48,606 bases of DNA from Thiomicrorhabdus sp. (lineage in GTDB: Bacteria; Pseudomonadota; Gammaproteobacteria; Thiomicrospirales; Thiomicrospiraceae): the NCBI GenBank assembly GCA_015487015.1, contig WFQP01000026.1, forward strand, positions 1 to 48,606, given 5' to 3'. Below, piece by piece: positions 34,562-43,601 of this stretch. Positions within the stretch are counted from its first letter, which is position 1, and each line of letters begins with the position of its first letter. Made by a program: the position numbers and the translations under genes. The notes under the pieces are model-generated. The model saw only the letters and a list, made by a program, of their open reading frames with translations, did no database searches and was not told where the DNA came from.

Positions 34562-34590
34562 ATTATAGGGATGGGGATGGAGGCTGTCAA
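34562..34590 (-). promoter_or_regulatory. Consensus sigma-70 promoter of the tRNA-Phe/tRNA-Leu unit
   Basis: TTGACA (complement of 34585-34590) and TATAAT (complement of 34562-34567) match consensus in all positions with an ideal 17-bp spacer. A GC-rich ACGCCC discriminator follows, typical of stringently controlled stable-RNA promoters. Confidence 0.95.
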
Positions 34591-34843
34591 TTGTTATTTT
34601 GTAATTTTTTTTAAAAGTCTCTTGTGAGGAGAGTAAGAGCGATTGTATTAAATTGGTGCGTAATTAGGGGGGTATACGGGCATTTTTAGACTTTATTTAC
34701 TTTTGTGCTTACCTTTAAAGAGCTTTGCGTTATGTAATTGATTGAAAATTAAGAAAAAATTAATTTTTGGCTTAGTTCGTTCTAGGTTTTTAGTGTAAAT
34801 ATCATTTTAAATTTTTTTAAAAAATAGCTTAGGGGATAGATAG

Positions 34844-35515
34844 ATGAGTAAAACGTTTCAACTTAATAAGACTTTAATGGCGGTTGTATTAGCTTCTTCA
34901 ACGATGTTATTGGTGCCTACCATTTCTCAGGCGGGTGTATCGGCCAATGCAGGCATGGTTTCAAATTATGTGTTTCGTGGAGTAGAGCAAAGTGGAGAAG
35001 CCTCTGCTTCGGCTGGTCTGGATTATGATAATGATTCAGGTTTGTATGTAGGGACATGGGTTGCAGATGTTAATAATGGGTTAGAGTATGATTTTTATGC
35101 GGGTTGGTCAGGAGATATTAAAGGGGTTTCTTTAGGGCTGGGTGGAACGTATTATGGCTATACCGAAGCGGATTTTGATCAGCCTTATAAAGAGATTAAC
35201 CTTTCTGTTGGTTTTGCTGGTGTTACCTTAGGCTATGATAAAGGGGTGCATGAAGTGGTTGTAAAGGATGAGGATTATTCTCATGCCTACATCAGTTATG
35301 AAAGAAATGATTTTTCAGCAACCTACGGTGTGTATGATGCTAATACTGATGTGAATAACAATGCGATTAATTATTTAGATTTAGGCTATTCGATGGAGTT
35401 AGCAAAAGGCTTAGACGGTTCGATAAACTATATTTACTCTTCTCCAGAAGATTCTAATATTGATCCAAATACTTATTTGATTTTAGGGATTTCGAAGTCG
35501 TTTGATGTGATGTAG
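34844..35515 (+). CDS. TorF-family putative outer-membrane porin (Gcw_chp type)
   Basis: 223-aa outer-membrane beta-barrel candidate. The signal peptide MAVVLASSTMLLVPTISQA is cleaved before GVSANAGM. The family opening VSNYVFRGVEQSGEASASAG is characteristic, followed by alternating amphipathic strands with Tyr/Trp girdles and a C-terminal strand YLILGISKSF. What it transports is unknown. The ~300-bp upstream stretch is AT-rich, with TTAGGGGATAG as a weak ribosome site and no gene; its G6 tract is at 34667-34672. A strong terminator follows. Confidence 0.85.
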   Translation: MSKTFQLNKTLMAVVLASSTMLLVPTISQAGVSANAGMVSNYVFRGVEQSGEASASAGLDYDNDSGLYVGTWVADVNNGLEYDFYAGWSGDIKGVSLGLGGTYYGYTEADFDQPYKEINLSVGFAGVTLGYDKGVHEVVVKDEDYSHAYISYERNDFSATYGVYDANTDVNNNAINYLDLGYSMELAKGLDGSINYIYSSPEDSNIDPNTYLILGISKSFDVM

Positions 35516-35544
35516 TCATATCTGTTTCGGTTTTTAAGTAGTTT

Positions 35545-35573
35545 AAAAAAGGGGCTTGTTAAGCCCCTTTTTT
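35545..35573 (+). terminator. Intrinsic terminator of the porin gene
   Basis: AAAAAGGGGCTT and AAGCCCCTTTTTT form a perfect stem around a GTT loop, about 30 bp after the stop. Confidence 0.93.
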
Positions 35574-35705
35574 ATTTCTTTAACTTTTGTTCCTAATTCC
35601 CTGATATAAAAAAGGATTTAAAGCGTTATTTTGCCGTCATTTAGACTAGAATGATGATATGTTTTTGGCTAAGGTTTGAATGCACTCTAAATTTAAGGTG
35701 ACGAG

Positions 35706-38700
35706 ATGAGCAGGCAAGTAGGGTTGTTTGGAGTTGGGTTAGTTTTGCTGTTTTCTGTGGAAACAGTTCAAGCAGGTATCGAAGAGCGTTTATGGCAAAT
35801 GGGCATTTTAGGCTCTGTTTTCGTTGGTTTTCTTGTTTTTTTAACTCTCTTTGCGTTTACACGCTATATTCCACGTATTTTAAGTAATGATCGTTTTGCA
35901 AAGCATGTCAGCTCGAAACGATTTCGACTTTTTTCAATTCAGTTTGCAAGTTTAATTGTCGTCTTTGTACTAGGTTTGGTTTGGTATATTGTGGACACGG
36001 ATAAGAAGTCGACACTGAGCTCAGTAGAAGAAAAATTAAAATTAGTGTCAAACTCAACAACGGAAAGCGTTGAGTACTGGATTGATGATCGAAAAAAATT
36101 ATTATTGCAGCTCGGCCGAGACCCTTTATTAAGTGCGATCACTAAAAATTTGTTAGTCAGTTCGAAAGCTAAAAATACGTTAGGGGGGATGGATCATCTG
36201 GTTTTTCAGGTACAAGCGAGCGTGTACTTTCAGGAACGAGAGGATGACTTTGGTACAAATGGCTTTTTTATTATTAACCGTGATCATATCAATATTGCCG
36301 CACTGAATGATTCCTCGGTGAATACGTTAAATCTCGTGGCTAATATTCGTCCAGATTTGCTTGATCAAGCATTTTCAGGAGAGTCCGTTTTTATCCCCCC
36401 TTTTCATACCGAGGGCGAATCTCGTTTTAATACCAGCTCAACCTTTTCTGAACTCAATATATTTATAGCCGCGCCCATTAAAGATTTAGATGGTTCTATT
36501 TTAGCGGTGTTATTACAGCGATTAAACCCATCCGGTCGCTTGTCGACTATTTTACAAAAGGGTCGAATGGGAGAAACTGGAGAGAGTTACCTCGTAACAA
36601 GGCAAGGTGAGATGGTCACGGATAGTCGGTTTATGGATCAATTGAAAGCTATTAACTTATTGCCGAAAGAGGGACCAGGGAATTTAGCGCTGAAAAACCC
36701 TGGGGGAAATTTAATTGAAGGATTTGTTTCCAATGTGCCACGCTCCTCTTTACCTTTTACCGAGGCGGTTGAGGATTTAATGGAACAGGCTATTTTTAAT
36801 GATCTTTATCTTCAAGAAGTGGTGGCCAACGTAGAGGGTTATCGAGATTATAGAGGGGTGATTGTCTATGGAGCATGGCGCTGGATGCCTGACCTAGGAA
36901 TGGGGATGGTGACAAAAATTGATGAAGCCGAAGCGTTAGCTGGATTTAAAAACATTCGAAATAACCTGTTTATTGTTATTTTTGTCACACTGTTTTTAAC
37001 TTTTTTGGCCACCCTGCTTTCGATTACGATGGGGCAGTTGATTGCTCGTTCAATGGCTAAAACAAAGAGGAGTTTAGAAAAACGGGTATTAGAAAGAACC
37101 GCAGAGCTCAAAGAACGAGAAGCACGTTTGGAAGATTTGTATCAAAATGCTCCCGTTGCGTATGCTTCGATTGATCCAAATAGCTGGACTGTTCAAAAGT
37201 ACAATTATGCTTTTTTACGGCTATTAGGAGAGCACTATGATGAGATTGAAGGACTAAATTGGTATACCTTGATTGCTAAAAAGTTAGATCAAGAAGGTGC
37301 ACGAGCGACACAGAATGACCTGCTTTTTAAAGATCAAGAGGTAAAAGCGACCAGTCCGAGTGGTGAAACTTTTTACATATTGGTCTCCGCCTCATGTGCG
37401 TATGGAGAGGGGGGGGAAGTTAATGAGGTTCGATTAACCTTAATTGATATTACAGAAAGAAAACGGATTGAACAAGAGATTGCGCTGGTCAATTTTAAGT
37501 CCGATCAAGCACTGGATTTAACCCAATCTGGCTATTGGCATATTCCATTAGTGGGGTCAGACAGTGAGCAGGGTTGGATTTACTCTTCTGAGCGAGCCGC
37601 CAGTATTTTTGGCGATCTACCCCGCCCTCCTGATTGGCGCTATTTAATGATGGAGGAGTGGTTTGAAAATGCCCGCTTAGCGAATGAAGATATTGCCAAT
37701 ACGACATTGGATGCCTTTCAAAAAGCGGTCAATGGTGAAGCGTCCATATTTGATTCGATCTTTGCATACAAGCGGCCGATTGATGGCAATATAGTTTGGA
37801 TTCATGCCTTCGGTCGAGTTTCTATGGATGAGAACGGTCGTCCAAAAGATATGTATGGTGTGTCACAGGACATTACCGAACAACATAAAATTGAACAAGA
37901 GTTGATGGAGGCAAAAGAAGCAGCCGAAGCGGCGACTCGTGCAAAAAGTGACTTTTTGGCCAATATGAGTCATGAGATTCGTACCCCAATGAATGCCGTT
38001 ATTGGTCTATCTTACTTAGCTCTCAATACCGATTTAGACCGAAAGCAACGCAGTTATTTAACTAAAATTTCCAGCTCGGCCAATAATTTATTGACGATTA
38101 TTAATGATATTTTGGATTTTTCTAAAATTGAAGCTGGAAAAATGGATATGGAGCTGGTTGAATTTGATCTGATCTCAGTGATTGAAGATTTTTCAAATGT
38201 GACCTTGGTGAAAGCGGAAGAGAAAGAGCTGGAGCTGATTGTGGACATGAATCCAGATGTTCCATTAAATTTAAAAGGTGATCCGTTACGCTTAAATCAA
38301 GTGTTAATTAATCTCGCAAGCAATGCCATCAAGTTCACGAAGGAAGGTGAAGTGGCGGTTTCCATTGATGTGGATTCTTATACAGAAGAGGGCGTGGTAC
38401 TGAGATTTTCAGTTCGAGATACGGGCATTGGTATGAAGCCTGAGCAGTTATCTTCTTTATTTCAAGCATTTAGTCAAGCGGATGGGTCGACCAGTCGTAA
38501 ATATGGCGGCACAGGACTGGGGTTAACCATCTCAAAACGTTTGGTTGAAATGATGGGGGGAGAATTTCAGGTTCAATCTGAGTTGGGTAAAGGATCGGAA
38601 TTCTCATTTACCGCTCAATTTTTAATAGGGGTTAAGGGGCGTTATCGATATGCTCAAGTATTGCCTAATGAGCTAAAAACTATGCATATTCTGGTGGTGG

Positions 38701-40151
38701 ATGATAACGCCACCAGTCGTATGATTTTAGTCCGTTATTTAGAGTCATTTGGCTTTTATGTTGGAGAGGCGGCCAGTGGCGAAGAATCTTTGGTTGAGTT
38801 GATTGAGGCGAAAGAACCTTATCAGCTGGTTTTTATGGATTGGAAAATGCCAAATTTAGACGGCATTGAAACCACACAGTTGATTTATGCTTCGAAAGAG
38901 TTAAAACAGGTTCCTAAAGTAATTATGGTCTCTGCCTACGGGCGAGAGGAGGCGATGGAGCAAGCTCAGGATGTTGGCATTGAAGCCTATTTGGTGAAGC
39001 CTGTTAACCCTTCGGGATTATTAAATACGATCTTAGAGGCGTTTGACTATAAAGAGGTTTATCGACCAGAAAAAGATGTGATGAATGTGGTGGAACACAT
39101 TCGTGGGGCCTATATTTTACTGGTGGAAGATAATGAAATTAATCAGCAAGTTGCGGAAGAGTTACTTGAAAGCCAAGAGATTAAAGTGGACATTGCTGAG
39201 AATGGTCAAGAGGCTTTAGATAGGCTGGATGAAAATCCCAATAAGTACAGTGTGGTGCTCATGGATGTTCAAATGCCTGTTATGGATGGCTACGAAGCGA
39301 CCCAAAAAATTAGAGAGCAGTCCCGATTTAAAAACTTACCTGTTATTGCCATGACCGCGAATGTGATGGTCGGAGATAAAGAGCGTGCCGAACAAGTTGG
39401 GATGGTTGATCATATTTCGAAACCGATTGATGTCAAAGAGCTGTTTAGAGTTCTAGGAAAATGGATATTAAACAGTTCAGAAACTGTGTTAGAAAAAGAT
39501 AGACATGCTCAAATTTCCTCCCAAGAACCCTCTTCCTCTTCTTTGATTCCAAAATTTCATGGTTTGGATACGACATTGGGATTAAAGCGAGTGGGAGGAA
39601 ATGAAACGTTATATCTTAAAATTTTAAATAAATTCCAAGAGAGCCAAAGTGATGTGATTGAGCGTATTCAAGGTGCGTTAGATCATAATAATATAGCGGA
39701 GGCAAAAAGGGAGGCACATACATTAAAGGGGCTTGCTGGTAGTATTGGGGCATTGAAGCTACAAGAATCGGCACAATCGGTTGAGCAGTTGATTGAAGAT
39801 GAGGGGGAGCTTTCTTTCGCATTAGAGAGTCTATCCACGCAGCTTATGCTGGTTTTGGAGACTTTAAAAATGGGGATGCAGGAAGCTCCAAAAATAAGTA
39901 AAAATAGCGAGGTGCTAGCATTATCATCTGAGGAAATAACCACCCTGCTATCACGCTTAATTCACTTGCTGGAAGAAGATGATGCTGATGCTATTGAGGT
40001 ACTCGATGCACTCGCCCCTGTCTTTTCAGGGGGAGAGGAGGCAAAACAAATTCAGTGGGTTGTGGCGTGTGTGGAGCGTTATGAGTTTGATGCGGCGCTT
40101 GAGAAGTTGAATGCGATTGAAAGCTTGAATATTTATAGAGCTAAAGAGTAA
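35706..40151 (+). CDS. Hybrid sensor histidine kinase with two receiver domains and HPt
   Basis: 1481-aa membrane phosphorelay kinase. Order: hydrophobic segments at ~24-50 and ~82-103; a periplasmic Cache-like sensor (~105-415, with WRWMPDLGMGM near its end); a third membrane segment (~421-445); coiled coil RSLEKRVLERTAELKEREAR; PAS domains (~470-590 and ~600-740); HisKA with phospho-His in MSHEIRTPMN (~755); HATPase with DTGIGM and GTGLGL (~936); receiver 1 with Asp in FMDWKMP (~1042); receiver 2 with Asp in LMDVQMP (~1183); HPt with His in AHTLKGLAG (~1337). All phospho-sites are intact, so a full His-Asp-His relay is possible. The ligand is unknown and no dedicated downstream regulator is adjacent. 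A G8 tract lies at 37409-37416. Confidence 0.93.
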   Translation: MSRQVGLFGVGLVLLFSVETVQAGIEERLWQMGILGSVFVGFLVFLTLFAFTRYIPRILSNDRFAKHVSSKRFRLFSIQFASLIVVFVLGLVWYIVDTDKKSTLSSVEEKLKLVSNSTTESVEYWIDDRKKLLLQLGRDPLLSAITKNLLVSSKAKNTLGGMDHLVFQVQASVYFQEREDDFGTNGFFIINRDHINIAALNDSSVNTLNLVANIRPDLLDQAFSGESVFIPPFHTEGESRFNTSSTFSELNIFIAAPIKDLDGSILAVLLQRLNPSGRLSTILQKGRMGETGESYLVTRQGEMVTDSRFMDQLKAINLLPKEGPGNLALKNPGGNLIEGFVSNVPRSSLPFTEAVEDLMEQAIFNDLYLQEVVANVEGYRDYRGVIVYGAWRWMPDLGMGMVTKIDEAEALAGFKNIRNNLFIVIFVTLFLTFLATLLSITMGQLIARSMAKTKRSLEKRVLERTAELKEREARLEDLYQNAPVAYASIDPNSWTVQKYNYAFLRLLGEHYDEIEGLNWYTLIAKKLDQEGARATQNDLLFKDQEVKATSPSGETFYILVSASCAYGEGGEVNEVRLTLIDITERKRIEQEIALVNFKSDQALDLTQSGYWHIPLVGSDSEQGWIYSSERAASIFGDLPRPPDWRYLMMEEWFENARLANEDIANTTLDAFQKAVNGEASIFDSIFAYKRPIDGNIVWIHAFGRVSMDENGRPKDMYGVSQDITEQHKIEQELMEAKEAAEAATRAKSDFLANMSHEIRTPMNAVIGLSYLALNTDLDRKQRSYLTKISSSANNLLTIINDILDFSKIEAGKMDMELVEFDLISVIEDFSNVTLVKAEEKELELIVDMNPDVPLNLKGDPLRLNQVLINLASNAIKFTKEGEVAVSIDVDSYTEEGVVLRFSVRDTGIGMKPEQLSSLFQAFSQADGSTSRKYGGTGLGLTISKRLVEMMGGEFQVQSELGKGSEFSFTAQFLIGVKGRYRYAQVLPNELKTMHILVVDDNATSRMILVRYLESFGFYVGEAASGEESLVELIEAKEPYQLVFMDWKMPNLDGIETTQLIYASKELKQVPKVIMVSAYGREEAMEQAQDVGIEAYLVKPVNPSGLLNTILEAFDYKEVYRPEKDVMNVVEHIRGAYILLVEDNEINQQVAEELLESQEIKVDIAENGQEALDRLDENPNKYSVVLMDVQMPVMDGYEATQKIREQSRFKNLPVIAMTANVMVGDKERAEQVGMVDHISKPIDVKELFRVLGKWILNSSETVLEKDRHAQISSQEPSSSSLIPKFHGLDTTLGLKRVGGNETLYLKILNKFQESQSDVIERIQGALDHNNIAEAKREAHTLKGLAGSIGALKLQESAQSVEQLIEDEGELSFALESLSTQLMLVLETLKMGMQEAPKISKNSEVLALSSEEITTLLSRLIHLLEEDDADAIEVLDALAPVFSGGEEAKQIQWVVACVERYEFDAALEKLNAIESLNIYRAKE

Positions 40152-40205
40152 CTCCAAATCCAAAATTCATAGAAAATACGTTTATAGTACAAAATATTGG
40201 CGTAC

Positions 40206-40264
40206 CGAGTAAATTCAAAAAAGTACGCATCACCAACAAGGTAATGTTGTCTTTTTTGAACTCG
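40206..40264. repeat. 59-bp imperfect inverted repeat between convergent genes
   Basis: CGAGTAAATTCAAAAAAG (40206-40223) pairs with CTTTTTTGAACTCG (40251-40264) apart from a 3-4-nt bulge. An inner ACAA / TTGT extends the fold. It lies in the 177-bp gap where the hybrid kinase and HD-GYP genes converge. There is no terminal T tract, so it is not a standard terminator. Confidence 0.5.
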
Positions 40265-40328
40265 CTATGCACATCAATTGCTTGTCCTCTAATTCATATT
40301 TTTATGAGTGGGGCTGGGGGGGGAACAA

Positions 40329-41354
40329 CTATTTTTCTTGAAACTTATTTTTGATTTCTAAAATTTGTGGCAGTGATTCCATAAACAGTTCAACAAGCTT
40401 GGGATCAAAATGTTTACCGGACTCTTCTTTGAGTAAGTTTAGGGCTTTTTCGAGAGGCCATGCCTCTTTATAAGGGCGTTTAGTGGTAAGGGCGTCAAAG
40501 ACGTCTGCAATAGCGGCAATGCGTCCATGTAATGGAATTTCTTCACCTTTGAGCCCTTTTGGGTAACCGGATCCATCCCATTTTTCATGGTGAGAGATTG
40601 CAATGCTACGTGCCATATTGAGAAGGGGACAGGTTTGTCCCCCTAAAATATCGACCCCAATTTGAGGGTGTTGACGCATGTGTTGAATCTCTTCAGTATT
40701 AAGCTTTGCGGGTTTTTTTAGGATATGATCAGGTAGGCCAATTTTACCAATGTCATGCATGGGAGCGGTTTCTTGAAGTGCATTGGCTTCTTCTTCACTC
40801 ATGCCCATGGCTAACCCAATTACTTTAGCATAATGACTCATGCGCTTAACATGCATTCCCGTATCGTTATCTTTGTACTCGGCGGCTTTGCCTAAACAAG
40901 CAATGATCTCTTTTCGGGAGGCTTCTAACTCTTGAGTTCGTTCTAAAACTAAGGCTTCTAAAAGACGTTTTTCATTGTGTAAGGCAAGGTGAATTTGAAC
41001 GCGTTTTTTGACAATGGGAGGACTGATGGGTTTGGTGATGTAATCGACTGCGCCTAAATCAAACCCAAGGGTTTCATCATCGGTTTCTCCTTTGGCTGTG
41101 ACAAAAATAACAGGAATAGATACTGTTGAAATTTGGCTTTTAAGTTGACGACAGACTTCATAGCCATCCATATCGGGCATCATGACATCGAGTAAAATCA
41201 GGTCTAGGTCTGGTGTACTTTGTGCAATTTTAAGGGCTTTTGCACCATTGATAGCGACCTTAATTTTATACTCATCTTTGAGCAAGCCTCTTAATATATC
41301 AATGTTTTCAGGTGCGTCATCAACGATGAGAATGGTCGCTTTTGATTCTTCCAT
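40329..41354 (-). CDS. Response regulator with HD-GYP c-di-GMP phosphodiesterase domain
   Basis: 341-aa RpfG-like protein. The N-terminal receiver (~8-125) has the acidic pair VDDAPEN, phospho-Asp in LLDVMMPDMDG and the Lys in DYITKPIS. A coiled linker follows. The HD-GYP domain (~150-330) has the metal site MHDIGKIGLPDHIL, HHEKWDGSGYPKGLKGEEIP (HHE plus the GYP motif) and IAAIADVFDALTTKRPYK, all intact, so c-di-GMP hydrolysis is expected. The start at 41354 has weak Shine-Dalgarno support (GGAAAAAGGC). It converges on the hybrid kinase and is divergent from the next two-component pair, so its own kinase is uncertain. A G8 tract lies just after its stop (40316-40323). Confidence 0.93.
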   Translation of the reverse strand: MEESKATILIVDDAPENIDILRGLLKDEYKIKVAINGAKALKIAQSTPDLDLILLDVMMPDMDGYEVCRQLKSQISTVSIPVIFVTAKGETDDETLGFDLGAVDYITKPISPPIVKKRVQIHLALHNEKRLLEALVLERTQELEASRKEIIACLGKAAEYKDNDTGMHVKRMSHYAKVIGLAMGMSEEEANALQETAPMHDIGKIGLPDHILKKPAKLNTEEIQHMRQHPQIGVDILGGQTCPLLNMARSIAISHHEKWDGSGYPKGLKGEEIPLHGRIAAIADVFDALTTKRPYKEAWPLEKALNLLKEESGKHFDPKLVELFMESLPQILEIKNKFQEK

Positions 41355-41455
41355 GCCTTTTTCCTTATTGCACCACGGTTATTATTATTAACGATAATAC
41401 TAGCATGTTGTTCTGTACAATATTTAAATTTTACATAAAGAGACTCGGGGGTATC

Positions 41456-42145
41456 ATGAAGTTATTACTGATTGAAGATGAGGCGTTATTGGTTGAGACG
41501 ATTCAAGCCCGTTTAACGGAACAACATTATTTGGTGGATGTGGCATGCGATGGTGATGACGCGACCTATGTTCTGCAAGAGTTTTCCTATGATTTGATTT
41601 TATTGGACTTAGGGCTACCTAAGCGACCAGGATTAGTCATTTTAGAGGCAATTAGGCAGGGCGACTTTCCTTTGAATACGCAAACCCCTATTTTAATTTT
41701 AACGGCTCGAAACTCTTGGCAGGAGCGAGTTGAAGGGTTAAAAAAAGGTGCAGATGATTACTTAGGGAAGCCGTTTCAGTGCGAAGAGCTGCTGGCTCGT
41801 ATTGAGGCCTTATTAAGAAGAAAGCACGCTGGCTCCAATGTCATTAAAATTGCAAATTGTGAGCTGAATTTAGAAACCAAACAGCTAAAGGTCTCTGACA
41901 ATATGTATGATTTAACACGTACAGAATTTCGATTGGCATATGTCTTTTTATCCAATCCCAATAAGGTGTTTTCAAAAGAGGCACTGTTGGCACGTATGTC
42001 GGACCAATACTACGACCGAGAAAGTAATGTCATTGAGGTATATGTACGTAAGCTACGAAAAATGATGGGTAAGCAGGCCATTGAAACCTTACGGGGCTTG
42101 GGATATCGTTTTTGCAGTGAGAAAAAACGGGGGGAGGGGAATTGA
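41456..42145 (+). CDS. OmpR/PhoB-family response regulator
   Basis: 229-aa DNA-binding regulator. Start chosen at ATG 41456 (MKLLLIEDEALLVETIQARL), since the receiver domain begins here; a long in-frame upstream extension has no domain character. Phospho-Asp is in LILLDLGLP, and the Lys in DDYLGKPFQ. The winged-helix domain (~130-220) has LTRTEFRLAYVFLSN and VIEVYVRKLRKMMG and ETLRGLGYRF. It overlaps the kinase gene by 4 bp (TTGA). Located directly before an HME-type efflux set, it likely controls metal export in the manner of CusR/CzcR, though the metal cannot be read from sequence. Confidence 0.93.
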   Translation: MKLLLIEDEALLVETIQARLTEQHYLVDVACDGDDATYVLQEFSYDLILLDLGLPKRPGLVILEAIRQGDFPLNTQTPILILTARNSWQERVEGLKKGADDYLGKPFQCEELLARIEALLRRKHAGSNVIKIANCELNLETKQLKVSDNMYDLTRTEFRLAYVFLSNPNKVFSKEALLARMSDQYYDRESNVIEVYVRKLRKMMGKQAIETLRGLGYRFCSEKKRGEGN

Positions 42146-43500
42146 AACACTTTTTTGCTCGATATCATTCGTTAGAAAAACAGATATTCAGCTCGTTGGT
42201 ATTAGCCTTGTTAATTGTCTTCAGTGCTTTTTGGTGGTTTTTGCAATCGGCCATGCACACTATTACTGAAGACTATTTGTTAACGAGGTTGTCGCATGAT
42301 GCCGACAATATTGAGCGTAATTTAACCTATGAATCTGGCGAGTGGTCACTCAATTTAGATGGGATCAGTGGCATTTATTCCAGCCTCTATTCGGGGCATT
42401 ATTTTGTGGTGGTGACGCCAAAAAAGCGTTTTTACTCCCCCTCTTTAGATAAGTACCCGTTGTATGCAAAGCGTTTAGATGTTCAATCATTTTCTTTAGA
42501 TATTGAAGCAAAAAAAACCGTGCATTATGAAGCGCCTGGCCCTATTGAAGAGCTGGTTTTAATTTACCGAGTAGAGCTTAAAAAGCAGGGGCAACCGATC
42601 CAAATTTATGTGGCAGAGGACTTGTCGTTAATTCAAAATATGATTATTAAGTTTGATGTGTTTTTTAGTGTCTTAACGCTGTTAACATTGATTAGTCTCT
42701 ACTTTTTGTTGCGCTGGTTATTGCAACGTACTTTTTGGCAATTAAGGCCTTTAGAGAGTACGTTGCGTGACTTTCAATTAGGCCATAAAATCAATTTAAC
42801 ACCAGAGTCTTATCCTTTAGAGGTACGCTCTTTGATTGAGGGGTTAAATTTGGCATTGGCACAGTCTTCTTTGCAGTTTGAAAAATCTCGCCAATTAAAT
42901 GGCAACTTATCACACAGTTTAAAAACGCCTTTAAATCTTATTTTTCAGTTGATTGACTCCCCAGAATTAAAAGACTGTCCTAAATTAAAGGCACAATTAA
43001 AGACTCAAAGTAATGCCATTTTAAACTTGATTGAAAGAGAGTTAAAAATGGATCGCATCGCCAGCCATCAATCCATTATAGCGATTCCTTTTATCTCCCT
43101 TTGGCAGGATTTACAGCCAACTTTTGAACAGTTGTATCGAGATAAAAATATTCAATTTATCACCGATATTTCGGAGTGTGATCTCTTAAATATGGAAAAA
43201 GAAGACGCCTTTGAGCTGTTGGGGAATTTAATTGATAATGCCTGCAAGTGGTGTGATGGTCAGGTTTATATTTACTTTAAAGATAATTTATTGATTATTG
43301 AAGATAATGGCATCGGTGCTACCAAAATACAGTTGAAGCATTTAGAGGAGCGTGGCTATCGTACGGATGAGAGTAAGCCGGGGCATGGCATTGGTTTATC
43401 CATTGTAAAAGGCATTGTGGCCGCCTACCAAGCAACACTCTCTTTTTCAGGCTCTCAACATGGAGGGCTTAAGGTTATCGTTCATTTTTCAGGTCGGTAG
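42142..43500 (+). CDS. Membrane sensor histidine kinase
   Basis: 452-aa partner of the preceding regulator. The start is TTG at 42142, placed by GGGGAGGGGAA just upstream and by the overlap with the regulator stop. Membrane segments lie at ~12-35 and ~172-195, enclosing a ~135-residue periplasmic sensor. The H-box is NLSHSLKTPLNLI, the N-box ELLGNLIDNACKW, then IIEDNGIGA and GHGIGLSIVKGIV. The arrangement resembles PhoQ/CusS-type kinases. A G6 tract (42129-42134) lies in its ribosome-site region. It is followed, after ~100 bp with a C7 tract, by the efflux genes. Confidence 0.92.
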   Translation: MKHFFARYHSLEKQIFSSLVLALLIVFSAFWWFLQSAMHTITEDYLLTRLSHDADNIERNLTYESGEWSLNLDGISGIYSSLYSGHYFVVVTPKKRFYSPSLDKYPLYAKRLDVQSFSLDIEAKKTVHYEAPGPIEELVLIYRVELKKQGQPIQIYVAEDLSLIQNMIIKFDVFFSVLTLLTLISLYFLLRWLLQRTFWQLRPLESTLRDFQLGHKINLTPESYPLEVRSLIEGLNLALAQSSLQFEKSRQLNGNLSHSLKTPLNLIFQLIDSPELKDCPKLKAQLKTQSNAILNLIERELKMDRIASHQSIIAIPFISLWQDLQPTFEQLYRDKNIQFITDISECDLLNMEKEDAFELLGNLIDNACKWCDGQVYIYFKDNLLIIEDNGIGATKIQLKHLEERGYRTDESKPGHGIGLSIVKGIVAAYQATLSFSGSQHGGLKVIVHFSGR

Positions 43501-43601
43501 AATCGGCCTGAAAATTTAATTTTCTCCCCCCCTATTTTTTTCAGGTTCAATTCAGGTTCGTTTTGTATGATTCATGCCATTATTCAAAATGGACGCTTAC
43601 C

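Noticed and set aside
41342-41455. N-terminal extension of the OmpR-family regulator
   Set aside because: The extension has no domain character, and the receiver domain begins exactly at the ATG at 41456.
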